Positions 1 through 8,127 of a DNA stretch of 45,949 bases are shown here, piece by piece. Every line of letters starts with the position of its first letter. Positions within the stretch are counted from its first letter, which is position 1. The notes under the pieces are model-generated. The model did not search any database. It worked only from the letters and a program-made list of their open reading frames with translations, and was not told the DNA's origin. This DNA comes from Thermoanaerobaculales bacterium (GTDB lineage: Bacteria; Acidobacteriota; Thermoanaerobaculia; Thermoanaerobaculales; Sulfomarinibacteraceae): positions 1 through 45,949 of the forward strand of contig JARFRM010000244.1 in NCBI GenBank assembly GCA_029287235.1. Reading direction: 5' to 3'. The position numbers were made by a program, and so were the translations under genes.

Positions 1-245
1 CGGCGCCCCCCGGGCGGGCGGGGGCCGTGTCTCGCTGTGCGGAGGCATCGCCTAGTCCCGCCCCAGCAACGCGTAATTTAAATACCAAAAATTAAACGCG
101 CTCGCCTCCTCGAAAACTCCCCTTTCACAACCCCAGTTTCCACACAAACACCACAACGTCTTCGGCCAATCGCGGGGGGGTTTCCCGGATCCCCCGCGGG
201 CGCCGGGCGCCCCCCCGCTTCCGTTTTTTACTCAGAACCGGGAAA
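1..245. other. GC-rich, gene-free left edge
   Basis: No convincing coding region was found. The stretch mixes long G and C homopolymer runs (about 5-30 and 171-218) with an AT-rich patch near 70-100 that contains a loose inverted repeat (GCGTAATTT facing AAATTAAACGC). It lies downstream of the minus-strand gene that ends at 246. The homopolymers could reflect real GC hairpins or poor consensus at a contig end. Confidence 0.5.
172..229 (+). terminator. GC hairpin with trailing T-run, possible terminator
   Basis: GCGGGGGGG at 172-180 pairs perfectly with CCCCCCCGC at 210-218, and a run of six T follows at 224-229 on the plus strand. The five bases between stem and T-run and the 29-base loop are unlike a classic intrinsic terminator. 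No plus-strand gene ending upstream is visible in the window. On the minus strand it could act only as a GC hairpin behind the 246-704 gene, since no T-run follows in that direction. Confidence 0.3.
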
Positions 246-704
246 TCAGTTGAAGTCGGAAGGACTCACCGCCCGGTCGACTCCAGCGTCCAGGACGTGG
301 TTCGACGAAAAGCCGTGACCGAGACGTTTGGCATTGTAATCGCGCAGCTTGCCGATCTCTCGCCAGAGCAGGGCCTGTGCAAACACACCGGAGACCGGGG
401 CATCCGGCTTTGCCGGGAGGTACTCGATCCCGATGTGTTCAAGGACTGAGGCGAGTTCACCGTGAGTCAGCGGGGTGTCAGCCTCCCACGTCGTTGGTGC
501 GAGTCCCCAGATCTGTAGCTTCTCCAGTGCAGTAATCGGGTCGGGCGTCGCCTCTTCGTAGCCGAGCGCGATGTCCAGGACCATTTGGGCGAACTCACCG
601 TGGGTGATGGCATCGCTGGTTCGTGCGATTTCGACATCGGACTGCGCCATCGCCGAGGTGGCGAGAAACAGGACACATCCACCGATCATCATCAGCCGTC
701 GCAT
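246..704 (-). CDS. small secreted protein with SLH-like repeats
   Basis: This is a 152-residue exported protein of unknown function. The start at 704 is set by GGAGG five bases upstream and by the signal peptide it creates (basic MRR, hydrophobic core, cleavage near AMA-Q at residue 20-21). The mature part has two copies of a similar motif, ITHGEFAQMV at residues 33-42 and LTHGELASVL at 79-88, separated by a helix ending in a WGLAP segment. This resembles the end of S-layer-homology repeats, where an I/LTRAEFA-type stretch is typical, but the match is short and degenerate. It lies 80 bases after an SLBB export gene, has its own promoter-like sequence, and may be a cell-wall or polysaccharide-associated accessory protein. 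The function is inference. Confidence 0.6.
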   Translation of the reverse strand: MRRLMMIGGCVLFLATSAMAQSDVEIARTSDAITHGEFAQMVLDIALGYEEATPDPITALEKLQIWGLAPTTWEADTPLTHGELASVLEHIGIEYLPAKPDAPVSGVFAQALLWREIGKLRDYNAKRLGHGFSSNHVLDAGVDRAVSPSDFN

Positions 705-729
705 GAGGACCTCCAATACCCGCACAATA

Positions 730-758
730 ATCGTACGTTCTGTGATAGCAGCTGTCAA
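730..758 (-). promoter_or_regulatory. sigma70-type promoter of the SLH-like gene
   Basis: On the minus strand a perfect TTGACA (753-758) is followed after exactly 17 bases by TACGAT (730-735), four of six matches to the -10 consensus. Transcription would start near 723 and give a leader of about 20 bases before the ATG at 704, with the Shine-Dalgarno GGAGG inside it. This suggests the last gene of the envelope group can be transcribed on its own. Confidence 0.6.
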
Positions 759-784
759 ATCAAGAACTTGCCGTCGAGCTCTTT

Positions 785-1618
785 TCAGAAAAAGCGACGA
801 CGGATGATCAGCACATCCCCGGCCTTGATGACGGGATCCGACTTCTTCCCCTTCCGGATACGGGAGACGTCGAAAGTGAAGATCTCCTTTTCCCCATCGC
901 CGCCACGGTGGACCTCGACCGTCTGCGAGGCAAACTTGCCCTGCCCGCCGGCATGAGAAATGGCCTGCATCAAGGTCATCCCGGGCGTCAGGTCGTATTT
1001 CCCGGGTTTGGCCACCTCACCGGTGATGAAAAACTGTTCCTTTGCGGAAACCGAAATCACATCACCCTGCTGAAGAAAGACATCGCGACCCGCCTCGCCC
1101 TTCATCAATGCCGAAGTGCCATAGGTTCGGACAAACGGCTGCACAACCCCGTCCAGCTCTTGCAGCCGGCGCAGCTCGACAAACTGGCCCGCCGAGATCT
1201 TGAGACCACCGGCCTCCGCCAGGATCTTGTGCAACGAGGTTTCACCTTCGAGATAATAGGTACCCGGACGCGCCACCTCGCCCAACACCGTCACCGGTTG
1301 GGAGTGGTATTTCTCGATCTCCACCTGGAGCTGGACGTCGACGGAGTAATCCCGCTCGAGCAGCGTCTCGAGGCGAAGGGCGATCTCCGATGTGGTTTGG
1401 CCCGCAACCTCCAACCGGCCGAGCATGGGAAAGCTGATCTCACCCTGTATCTCGACGGCGAAGGCGCCCGAGATTTCATCGTGATTGTAGGCCTCGACCC
1501 GGAGGACATCTCCCGCCCCCACCCGATAGCCGGATCTTTCCACCGCCGTCTCGTCCTGAGCAACAACGGGCGCCGCCAGGATTCCGATCAACACCCATGC
1601 GAGGCAAACCAACCGCAT
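785..1618 (-). CDS. polysaccharide export protein, Poly_export/SLBB type
   Basis: A 277-residue periplasmic or outer-membrane export protein of the Wza/GumB class, which conducts exopolysaccharide across the envelope. The start at 1618 is chosen because it gives a clean signal peptide (MRLVCLAWVL, cleavage near VVA-Q at 20-21); the frame stays open to 1798 but that extension is not signal-like. Residues about 30-105 form the Poly_export domain (YRVGAGDVLRVEAYN). Two SLBB domains follow at about 108-190 (VLGEVARPGTYYLEG) and 196-270 (ITGEVAKPGKYDLTPG). There is no lipobox cysteine and no C-terminal amphipathic helix, so it is shorter than Wza and may depend on a separate barrel. A candidate barrel is encoded just upstream at 1804-3066. 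No polymerase, flippase or kinase gene is present in the window. Confidence 0.88.
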   Translation of the reverse strand: MRLVCLAWVLIGILAAPVVAQDETAVERSGYRVGAGDVLRVEAYNHDEISGAFAVEIQGEISFPMLGRLEVAGQTTSEIALRLETLLERDYSVDVQLQVEIEKYHSQPVTVLGEVARPGTYYLEGETSLHKILAEAGGLKISAGQFVELRRLQELDGVVQPFVRTYGTSALMKGEAGRDVFLQQGDVISVSAKEQFFITGEVAKPGKYDLTPGMTLMQAISHAGGQGKFASQTVEVHRGGDGEKEIFTFDVSRIRKGKKSDPVIKAGDVLIIRRRFF

Positions 1619-1803
1619 GGGCAGAAGGTAGCACAATCGGCGACACGTGATTTCGAGATCCGCCCTCCGATCGTGGAAGCTCCAACTGGTCGATTCAGTA
1701 GCCACAATACCCGGGCGCACGCACCCGCTGGAAGAAAGTGTGAGGAATGATGACATGCGATTCACCCCAAACGGTGGGAGCGGCGCCGCCAGCCTCACAG
1801 CCC

Positions 1804-3066
1804 TCAGTAGCCGACGACCAGACCGAGGGTGTAGACGCTGTAGTCGTAGCTGAAGCGATCGATCGTCGAGTCACGATGTTCAAGGAGGTAGCCACCCCAC
1901 AGCGAAATATATGGGCCGAACCGATAACCGAGACCGAGACCGGCGGTCTTGATCGGGTCCTGACGGTCCTCTCCGGTGAGAAGGTCCGGTACCGAGTAGT
2001 CATTGACCTGGTAGCGTCCGCGGATCTGGGCGCGGAACCGGTTGTGCTCGTATTGGTACTGGAGACTCGCTCCGGTCGCGACATAGTTGGCGTTGATGCC
2101 GAAGTTGGACGGGTAGTCCGAACGCAGCAGATCGAGACGGAGCGACGAACCGTGGCCCATATCCCAGTTGAAGTAACCGCGGGCGATGAAACCGGTGAAG
2201 TCGGGGATGACCTCGGACAAAACCCCCGGAACGTTGTAGCTGGTTTTGCGGTAACCCACAACAATCTCGGTCTTGATCACAGGGTTGACCATGCCGCGAA
2301 ATCCGACGGTGATCTCGTCCGACGTCGATTCCCGAAACTCGTTGTCGAACAAGAGATTCTCACTCGGCTTGAACTCGGTGTGACGGTAGGCCAAATTCAT
2401 GACCAGAATCTCGCTGAGTTGATGCAACCAGCCGGCGCCGGCAACGAGCCGCGTGTAGTCGTACCAGAGATCGGGATCCTCGTGTTTGAGATCCGTGTAG
2501 TCGATCTCGAAGTTGAGGCCGTCCTTGGCGCTGGCCCAGTACGAAAGGCTCAGTGCGGCGAAGTTCTTCTTGTACCATCGATCGCCCCAGTAGAGTTCGC
2601 CGCCGGGATCGACTTCACGATTCTCCAGGTTCCCCTCCATGTACTTGTAGGTCATGTCGAGGAGAAGACCGTTGGAAAACTCGAAACCACCGAGGAAATC
2701 GAAGAAGTGGCTCCACTTGTCATCGAGCTCGTAGTCCTTATAGTCGCGATACTGAGGCGTGTAGGAAAATAGCAGATAGGATTCGTTGATCGGGAGCTCA
2801 AACTGGAGTTTTGCGCGCGCCATCCACACCTGGTCGGAGATCGGATTGTCGGGGGTGAAGAAGATGTTGTCGCGGTACTGCCAATTCAGCTGGAGCGCGG
2901 GACTGAAGAGAAACGGGCCGACGGGGATCGCCTCGTAGCTGTTGGGATTGGCCCGTCTGGGTTCGGTGCTGGACTGGCCTCCATCGAGATCACCCTGCTG
3001 AGCCAAACTCGGCACCGCGAGCAACATCAACAACAAGCCAACAGAAGCACTTGACCATGACCGCAT
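1804..3066 (-). CDS. outer-membrane beta-barrel protein of an exopolysaccharide locus
   Basis: A 420-residue protein with a signal peptide (MRSWSSASVG, hydrophobic core, cleavage near SLA-Q at 22-23) and AAGGAG ten bases before the ATG. The mature sequence is a series of short amphipathic strands rich in Tyr, Trp, Phe and Asp, such as LQLNWQYRDNIFF, YLLFSYTPQYRDY and ALSLSYWASAKDGLNFEIDY. It ends in YTLGLVVGY, a terminal strand with aromatic end typical of outer-membrane barrels. This looks like the putative beta-barrel porin 2 type found beside exopolysaccharide and exosortase genes. It is followed after 185 bases by the SLBB export gene, so the two plausibly form an export pore. The family assignment is from strand pattern and context rather than a signature motif. 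Confidence 0.75.
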   Translation of the reverse strand: MRSWSSASVGLLLMLLAVPSLAQQGDLDGGQSSTEPRRANPNSYEAIPVGPFLFSPALQLNWQYRDNIFFTPDNPISDQVWMARAKLQFELPINESYLLFSYTPQYRDYKDYELDDKWSHFFDFLGGFEFSNGLLLDMTYKYMEGNLENREVDPGGELYWGDRWYKKNFAALSLSYWASAKDGLNFEIDYTDLKHEDPDLWYDYTRLVAGAGWLHQLSEILVMNLAYRHTEFKPSENLLFDNEFRESTSDEITVGFRGMVNPVIKTEIVVGYRKTSYNVPGVLSEVIPDFTGFIARGYFNWDMGHGSSLRLDLLRSDYPSNFGINANYVATGASLQYQYEHNRFRAQIRGRYQVNDYSVPDLLTGEDRQDPIKTAGLGLGYRFGPYISLWGGYLLEHRDSTIDRFSYDYSVYTLGLVVGY

Positions 3067-3271
3067 TATCGCCCGTCTCCTTCGCCACCCTCGCCGAGAA
3101 AATCCATTCTTCTATTTGATAAAGGATCTGATTCGCTCAGAGCGCACTCCGTTCGTAGATAACAGATTATCACCATTCAATTCCTACCGCAATTGGCGCT
3201 GCGTTTTCGAGAAGAGTCAACATCTATTTCAAACCGAGTTACGGAAAGAAAACCGCCACCGAGTTGAATCG
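3067..3271 (-). promoter_or_regulatory. AT-rich leader of the envelope group with small palindrome
   Basis: This 205-base gap is visibly more AT-rich than its surroundings and lies upstream of the barrel gene. It contains GATAA-CAGA-TTATC at 3158-3171, a perfect five-base inverted repeat, and on the minus strand a GATAAT that could serve as a -10 element. No matching -35 box was found at 16-18 bases. A promoter or operator is likely somewhere here, but its exact position is uncertain. Confidence 0.35.
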
Positions 3272-3829
3272 TTAGACCCCGAGCATTCCCGCCTTTAATT
3301 CATCCGACGGGGGGTGAACGCCGAACCACACCCTGAGCAATGCTTCGCCGAAATCATCACCTTTGATGACGCCGTTTTCTTTCCCATTGAGCACCACGTA
3401 GGTACCGGTATCGGGAACTACAGTGACCTCGATCACATCGCCGACTTTCATATCGCCGAAGAGATTCTTAAAATCCACCACTCGGTCCCGAATTGCATCG
3501 TACTCCGATGGCGAGTTGGCCTCGAAACCCTCAACCCAGGCGGAGTCCATCTTCTTCTTGGTCGCCTTGTTGGTGAGGAAATGCATCACCACGCGCTTGG
3601 CCCCGGGCCCACTCACGACTTCGGCATCATTGGTCGTCGGCGCCTCGAGGTACAGCCCCGCCACATAGACCTTGACAAACATCTTCTTTCTCAGGCCCAT
3701 CCCGTTCAACTTGAGGGTCGTGCCACCGACCGTGATCTCGTCATTCATCGTCACACCGGCCAGTTCGCCGGCCCAAACCACCGGGACTGCCAGCATCAAC
3801 GCGACCAAAAGAGCTGCAATTCGATGCAT
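3272..3829 (-). CDS. chalcone-isomerase-like secreted protein
   Basis: A 185-residue exported protein. The start at 3829 is fixed by AAGGAGG seven bases upstream and gives a signal peptide (MHRIAALLVALMLAVPVVWA). The mature sequence begins AGVTMNDEITVGGTTLKLNGMGLRKKMFVKVYVAGLYLE, the characteristic opening of the bacterial chalcone isomerase-like family (Chalcone_3 type). The later motifs are also typical: a VMHFL strand, W-x-EGF, FGDMKVGD and FGEALLRVWFG near the C-terminus. Bacterial members are periplasmic and their role is not settled; fatty-acid binding rather than flavonoid isomerisation is usually suspected. It precedes the barrel gene on the same strand but is separated by 205 bases and is probably a separate transcript. 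Confidence 0.82.
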   Translation of the reverse strand: MHRIAALLVALMLAVPVVWAGELAGVTMNDEITVGGTTLKLNGMGLRKKMFVKVYVAGLYLEAPTTNDAEVVSGPGAKRVVMHFLTNKATKKKMDSAWVEGFEANSPSEYDAIRDRVVDFKNLFGDMKVGDVIEVTVVPDTGTYVVLNGKENGVIKGDDFGEALLRVWFGVHPPSDELKAGMLGV

Positions 3830-3868
3830 GATTGAGCCTCCTTGAAGCCGATTCAATAGACAAACGCA

Positions 3869-3874
3869 ATTGTA
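3869..3874 (-). promoter_or_regulatory. possible -10 box for the chalcone-isomerase-like gene
   Basis: The minus strand reads TACAAT, five of six matches to the -10 consensus, 40 bases before the ATG at 3829. No recognisable -35 hexamer lies 16-18 bases upstream, so this is a weak call. Confidence 0.3.
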
Positions 3875-3892
3875 GCGGAGTATGAGAGCCAA

Positions 3893-4054
3893 GATTCGAG
3901 ATTCCAGATTTCAGGTGCCGGATGCCGGATACCGGCCACCGGATACGAAGTTTGGAAATAGTCGATCGGCCCGCAAACCCGTCAACCCCTGTCCCCCAAC
4001 TCCTGAGAGCGGATGCCCGTGATCTGTGATCTGTGATCCGGGATTCGAAACCCG
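3893..4054. repeat. short-repeat-rich intergenic segment
   Basis: This is the first half of the 462-base gap between the chalcone-isomerase-like gene and fadN. It contains two tandem GCCGGAT units at 3917-3930 followed by related ACCGG/ACCGGAT copies, then three tandem heptamers (GTGATCT, GTGATCT, GTGATCC) at 4019-4039. An imperfect palindrome centred on TTCGAA follows at 4039-4054. No coding potential was recognised. It looks like slipped-strand or decayed repeat sequence rather than a regulatory site. Confidence 0.5.
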
Positions 4055-4212
4055 ATTCTTGCCGCGGCGCGTCGCGACACTGTCTCGCTTGACAAACCAC
4101 AACGTAAGGTGCATCTTTTCATACAGATATACCGTGGGTTTCGAGACGCTCAACCGCCATTTCGATCGATCGCTCCCGCGCCTCTTGCCAACTCGCGGCA
4201 GATCGTGGAGAA

Positions 4213-4230
4213 TGAATGAGTGTTCATTCA
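4213..4230 (+). promoter_or_regulatory. FadR (TetR-type) operator upstream of fadN
   Basis: TGAATGAGTGTTCATTCA is a perfect seven-base inverted repeat (TGAATGA / TCATTCA) with a four-base spacer. Both half-sites match the operator I recall for the TetR-family fatty-acid regulator FadR of Bacillus subtilis (TGAATGA-4-TCATTCA). It lies 61 bases upstream of the fadN ATG and directly precedes a TATATG (4232-4237) that could be a -10 element. A TTGACA further upstream (4089-4094) lacks a good partner. Expected behaviour by analogy is repression released by long-chain acyl-CoA. The regulator gene itself is not in the window. Confidence 0.8.
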
Positions 4231-4291
4231 CTATATGCCCACCCCGTTTCCGTCGGGGCGGCTTCAACCAATGAAATCGGGAGGTTGATCC

Positions 4292-6718
4292 ATGCGTAGA
4301 GAGATCAGACGGGCCGCGGTGCTCGGGGCGGGCGTCATGGGCTCCGGTATCGCAGCCCACCTCGCCAATGCCGGAATTCCGGTATTGATGCTCGATATCG
4401 TGCCACCGGAGTTCACGGACAAAGACGCGAAGGCGGGCCTGACCGAATCCGACCCGGAATTTCGCAACAGATTCGCTTTAAACGGTCTTCAAGGAATCAA
4501 GAAGAGCAAACCGGCCGCCCTCTACTCCAAGCGTTTCCTGCCGTTGATCGAAGTCGGCAACTTCGAGGACGATTGGGAGAAGCTGGCCGATTGCGACTGG
4601 ATCGTCGAGGTCGTCGTCGAACGACTCGATGTGAAACAGCAGGTCTTCGCCCGACTGGAAGAAGTGCGGAAACCGGGCGCCATCGTCTCGTCAAACACCT
4701 CGGGGCTGTCCATCAAGGGGATGACCGAGGGTCGTTCCGAGGACTTCAAGAAGCACTTTCTGGTGACCCACTTCTTCAACCCGGTTCGCTACATGAAGCT
4801 CCTCGAGTTGGTGGCCGGCGAGGAAACCTCACCCGAGATCCTGGATTTCTTCACCGATTTCGGACGTTTCCGGCTCGGTAAGGGGATCGTCTTCGGTAAG
4901 GACACCCCGAACTTCGTCGGCAACCGCATCGGTGTCTACGGTATCGTCTCCACCCTCAAACATATGATGGAGATGGACTATCAGGTCGATGAGGTCGACG
5001 CCATCACCGGGCCCGCCATGGGTCACCCCGGGAGCGCGACTTTCGGCACCTCCGACCTCGTCGGTATCGATGTCATGGCCCACGTGATCAATACTATCGC
5101 CGAAGGCTGCCCCGATGACGAGGAACGCGATCTTTTCACCGTTCCGGATTTCGTCAAAGCGATGATCGCCGATGGCGCCCTCGGACGGAAGACCAAGGCC
5201 AAGGGGGGGTTCACCGGAATCCGGAAGAACCCCGACGGTTCGAAGACCAAGCTCGTCCTCGACTGGAAGACCGGCGAGCGCAGAGAAAAGACCTCATACA
5301 AGTATCCGTCCCTCGGCAAGGCCAGAAACACACACGATGTCCGTACACGGATCAAGGATCTGGCCAATGCCGATGACCGCGCGGGCGCCTTCGCATGGGC
5401 CCTGCTCCGTGACACCCTGGCGTATACATCGCGCCGAGTCGGCGAGATCTCCGACACCCTCATCGACATCGACAACTCCCTCAAATGGGGCTTCAATTGG
5501 GCCCTGGGGCCATTCGAGACCTGGGATGCCCTCGGCGTCGCGACCGCTCTCGAGCGGATGAAGGCCGACGGCGTCGAAGTCGCCCCGTGGGTCGAGGAAA
5601 TGCTGGCGAGCGGCCACGAGAACTTCTACATCGAATCGGCCGACGGCCGCCAGGTCTACGACCCCGCCGGCAAGTCCTATGTCGAGGAACCGAAGCCCGA
5701 CAGCTTCATGGTCCTGTCCCAGATCAAGATGGATGAGAAGAAGCTCGTCTTCGGCAACCAGGGCGCCTCGCTGGTGGATATCGGCGACGGCATCGCCTGT
5801 GTCGAGTTCCACTCCACCCTGCAGCCGAAGCTCAACCCGGTCGACGAGTACATCACCGAAGTCATGACCGAGGGGGTGGCCAAGGCCGAGCAGGAGTTCC
5901 GCGGATTGGTCATCCACCATCAGGGCGAGAACTTCTCCGCCGGAGCCAACCTCCTGATGATTCTCGAGGCCGTTCAGGCCGACCAATGGGCCCTCCTCGA
6001 CGAAATGATCCAGGTCTTCCAGGGCTTGACGACGGGCCTCCGCAAAGCCTCGATCCCGGTGATCACCGCTCCGTTCGGTTTCACCTTCGGTGGTGGCTGC
6101 GAGATCACCATGGGTGGCGACCGAGTCTGCGCCGCCGCCGAGTCCTACATCGGTCTCGTCGAGGTCGGCGTCGGCGTGATCCCCGCCGGCGGCGGTTGTC
6201 TGTTCATGCTCGAACGCGTCCTCGAGGGTGTCGACGAACCGATACTCTCGCAAATCCCGTTTATCCGCACCGCCTTCGAGAATATCGGCATGGCCAAGGT
6301 GGCGACCTCGGGCGAAGAGGCCCGTGACCGCAAGTTCCTCAGGGCCTTCGACAAGGTGGAGATCAACCGCGACCGGCAACTCTGGACCGCCAAGCGGATG
6401 GCCATGGCGATGGCCGACGAGGGATACCATCCACCCCAGCCCAAGAGCTACGCGCTCCCGGGCAAGGAGGGCCTCGCCACCCTCGAGATGATGCTCCACA
6501 ACATGAAGCTCACCCACTGGATTTCATCGCACGACGAAAAGATCGCGACCCACCTAGGTCGGATCCTCACCGGTGGCGACACCACCATCAACGACCCGGT
6601 GAGCGAGCAGACCATCCTCGATCTCGAGCGGGAAGCCTTCCTGTCTCTGTGCGGTGAACCCAAGACCCAGGACAGGATCAAGTACATGCTCGTCAACAAC
6701 AAGCCACTGCGGAACTGA
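4292..6718 (+). CDS. fadN: 3-hydroxyacyl-CoA dehydrogenase / enoyl-CoA hydratase, FadN type
   Basis: An 808-residue bifunctional beta-oxidation enzyme: it hydrates trans-2-enoyl-CoA and oxidises the L-3-hydroxyacyl-CoA with NAD+. GGGAGG precedes the ATG. The dehydrogenase comes first, with the Rossmann fingerprint GAGVMGSG at residues 12-19, the VVERLDVKQ segment, and the catalytic His160 in THFFNPV. Its C-terminal helical domain contains [15 protein letters not shown]. The crotonase-type hydratase is C-terminal (about 480-690), with the oxyanion-loop sequence ENFSAGANL near 547, a [10 protein letters not shown] turn, and Glu624 in [10 protein letters not shown]. This order, dehydrogenase before hydratase, is that of FadN and the reverse of E. 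coli FadB. It is followed 14 bases later by the thiolase gene and is probably controlled by the FadR-type site upstream. Confidence 0.93.
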   Translation: MRREIRRAAVLGAGVMGSGIAAHLANAGIPVLMLDIVPPEFTDKDAKAGLTESDPEFRNRFALNGLQGIKKSKPAALYSKRFLPLIEVGNFEDDWEKLADCDWIVEVVVERLDVKQQVFARLEEVRKPGAIVSSNTSGLSIKGMTEGRSEDFKKHFLVTHFFNPVRYMKLLELVAGEETSPEILDFFTDFGRFRLGKGIVFGKDTPNFVGNRIGVYGIVSTLKHMMEMDYQVDEVDAITGPAMGHPGSATFGTSDLVGIDVMAHVINTIAEGCPDDEERDLFTVPDFVKAMIADGALGRKTKAKGGFTGIRKNPDGSKTKLVLDWKTGERREKTSYKYPSLGKARNTHDVRTRIKDLANADDRAGAFAWALLRDTLAYTSRRVGEISDTLIDIDNSLKWGFNWALGPFETWDALGVATALERMKADGVEVAPWVEEMLASGHENFYIESADGRQVYDPAGKSYVEEPKPDSFMVLSQIKMDEKKLVFGNQGASLVDIGDGIACVEFHSTLQPKLNPVDEYITEVMTEGVAKAEQEFRGLVIHHQGENFSAGANLLMILEAVQADQWALLDEMIQVFQGLTTGLRKASIPVITAPFGFTFGGGCEITMGGDRVCAAAESYIGLVEVGVGVIPAGGGCLFMLERVLEGVDEPILSQIPFIRTAFENIGMAKVATSGEEARDRKFLRAFDKVEINRDRQLWTAKRMAMAMADEGYHPPQPKSYALPGKEGLATLEMMLHNMKLTHWISSHDEKIATHLGRILTGGDTTINDPVSEQTILDLEREAFLSLCGEPKTQDRIKYMLVNNKPLRN

Positions 6719-6732
6719 AGGGGGATCAAGAC

Positions 6733-7896
6733 ATGCGAGAAGCCGTCATTGTTTCCGTTGCCAGGACCCCCATCGGGCGGGCGAAGAAGGGCAGCCTCAA
6801 AGACACCCGACCCGAGTACTTCGCTTCAGAAATGCTCAAAGCCCTCTTGGAGCGCACCCCCGGCCTCGACAAGGCCATGGTCGATGACATCGTCTTCGGT
6901 TGCGCCATGCCCGAGGGCGAACAGGGCATGAACATCGCCCGGCTCATCGGTTTCGCGGCCGGTTTCCCGGTCGAAGTGCCGGCCATCACCGTGAACCGGT
7001 TCTGTTCGTCGGGTTCACAGACCATCGCGCTGGCCGCCGACACCATCCGGGCCGGCAATGCCGACATCGTCATCGCGGGCGGTGTCGAGTCCATGTCCAT
7101 GGTCGCCATGGGCGGCAACAAGCCAATCGCCTATCCGGGACTCATGGACACCATGCCCAACGCCTACGCCGCCATGGGAACCACCGCCGAGGTCGTGGCG
7201 CGCAACTACGGCATCACCCGGGAGCAGCAGGACGAGTTCGCCTACCACTCGCACATGAAGGCCGTGGCGGCACTCGAATCGGGCAAGTTCACCGATGAGA
7301 TCGTGCCCCTGAAGGTTCGCACCCGAAACAACGGCGCATGGAACGAGTTCGTCTTCTCAACCGACGAGGGCCCCCGCGCCGACACGACCGTCCAAGGTCT
7401 CGCCAAACTCCGACCGGTCTTCGACCCGAAAGGAACCGTCACCGCCGGCAACGCCTCGCAGATCAACGACGGCGCTGCCGCCGTGGTCATCATGGGTGAT
7501 GACAAGGCCAAAGAGCTCGGACTCGAACCCATCGCCTTCGTCCGCCAGTGGGCGGTCGCCGGAGTCGAACCCGATGTCATGGGGATCGGCCCGACAAAGG
7601 CCGTACCGAAGCTTCTCGCGAAAACAGGACTGAAGCTCGACGACATCGATCTGATCGAGATTAACGAGGCTTTTGCGAGCCAATCGGTTTACTGTGTGAA
7701 CGAGCTCGGGCTCGACCCGGAGAAGACCAACGTCAATGGCGGCGCCATCGCCACCGGTCACCCGCTCGGCGCCACCGGGGCCGTCTTGACGGTCAAGATC
7801 CTCGGTGAGCTCAACCGCCGTCAGGCGAAGCGTGGGATGGTCACCATGTGCATCGGCGGCGGGATGGGGTTCGCCTATCTCCTGGAGATGGCGTAG
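6733..7896 (+). CDS. fadA: acetyl-CoA acyltransferase (3-ketoacyl-CoA thiolase)
   Basis: A 387-residue thiolase that cleaves 3-ketoacyl-CoA with CoA to release acetyl-CoA, the last step of each beta-oxidation cycle. All catalytic elements are visible: nucleophile Cys91 in NRFCSSGSQ, the NEAFA loop, His343 in [14 protein letters not shown], and the proton-relay Cys373 in CIGGGMGFA. Length matches the family. GGGGGA precedes the ATG, which is 14 bases after the fadN stop, so the two genes form an operon closed by the terminator at 7929-7958. Sequence alone does not separate FadA from biosynthetic acetyl-CoA acetyltransferase; the pairing with fadN decides the call. No acyl-CoA dehydrogenase follows, unlike the Bacillus fadNAE operon. 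Confidence 0.93.
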   Translation: MREAVIVSVARTPIGRAKKGSLKDTRPEYFASEMLKALLERTPGLDKAMVDDIVFGCAMPEGEQGMNIARLIGFAAGFPVEVPAITVNRFCSSGSQTIALAADTIRAGNADIVIAGGVESMSMVAMGGNKPIAYPGLMDTMPNAYAAMGTTAEVVARNYGITREQQDEFAYHSHMKAVAALESGKFTDEIVPLKVRTRNNGAWNEFVFSTDEGPRADTTVQGLAKLRPVFDPKGTVTAGNASQINDGAAAVVIMGDDKAKELGLEPIAFVRQWAVAGVEPDVMGIGPTKAVPKLLAKTGLKLDDIDLIEINEAFASQSVYCVNELGLDPEKTNVNGGAIATGHPLGATGAVLTVKILGELNRRQAKRGMVTMCIGGGMGFAYLLEMA

Positions 7897-7928
7897 TCCG
7901 CGTCGCTTCGAAACCCCCGGAACGTCAA

Positions 7929-7958
7929 GCCCCGGCGCAAGCCGGGGCGTTTTCTTTT
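7929..7958 (+). terminator. intrinsic terminator of the fadNA operon
   Basis: A perfect eight-base stem, GCCCCGGC (7929-7936) and GCCGGGGC (7941-7948), is closed by a GCAA tetraloop and followed by GTTTTCTTTT. It lies 32 bases after the fadA stop codon. This is the clearest intrinsic terminator in the window. Confidence 0.92.
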
Positions 7959-8127
7959 CCCGGTTTCTCAATACTCGTTATCGCATTCTTCGAACAAAGC
8001 ACCATTCTTCAGTACCGGCCTCTTGGAAGTTGGGAAGTCCATCCGTTCTATTGCCCCGGAAGAGTCGAGGCAAAAAGAACATCGTTGGGAGCAGCACTTC
8101 CTAGGATCCTGAATTCCGGCACCATTT

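Noticed and set aside
1619..1798. 60-residue N-terminal extension of the SLBB protein
   Set aside because: The extension is not signal-like, whereas the ATG at 1618 begins a typical signal peptide. The start is still the least certain of the envelope genes.
5294..6517. 407-codon open frame antisense to fadN
   Set aside because: It is rich in Gly, Leu, Glu and His as expected for a reverse-strand shadow of a GC-rich gene, and the fadN frame is complete on the plus strand.
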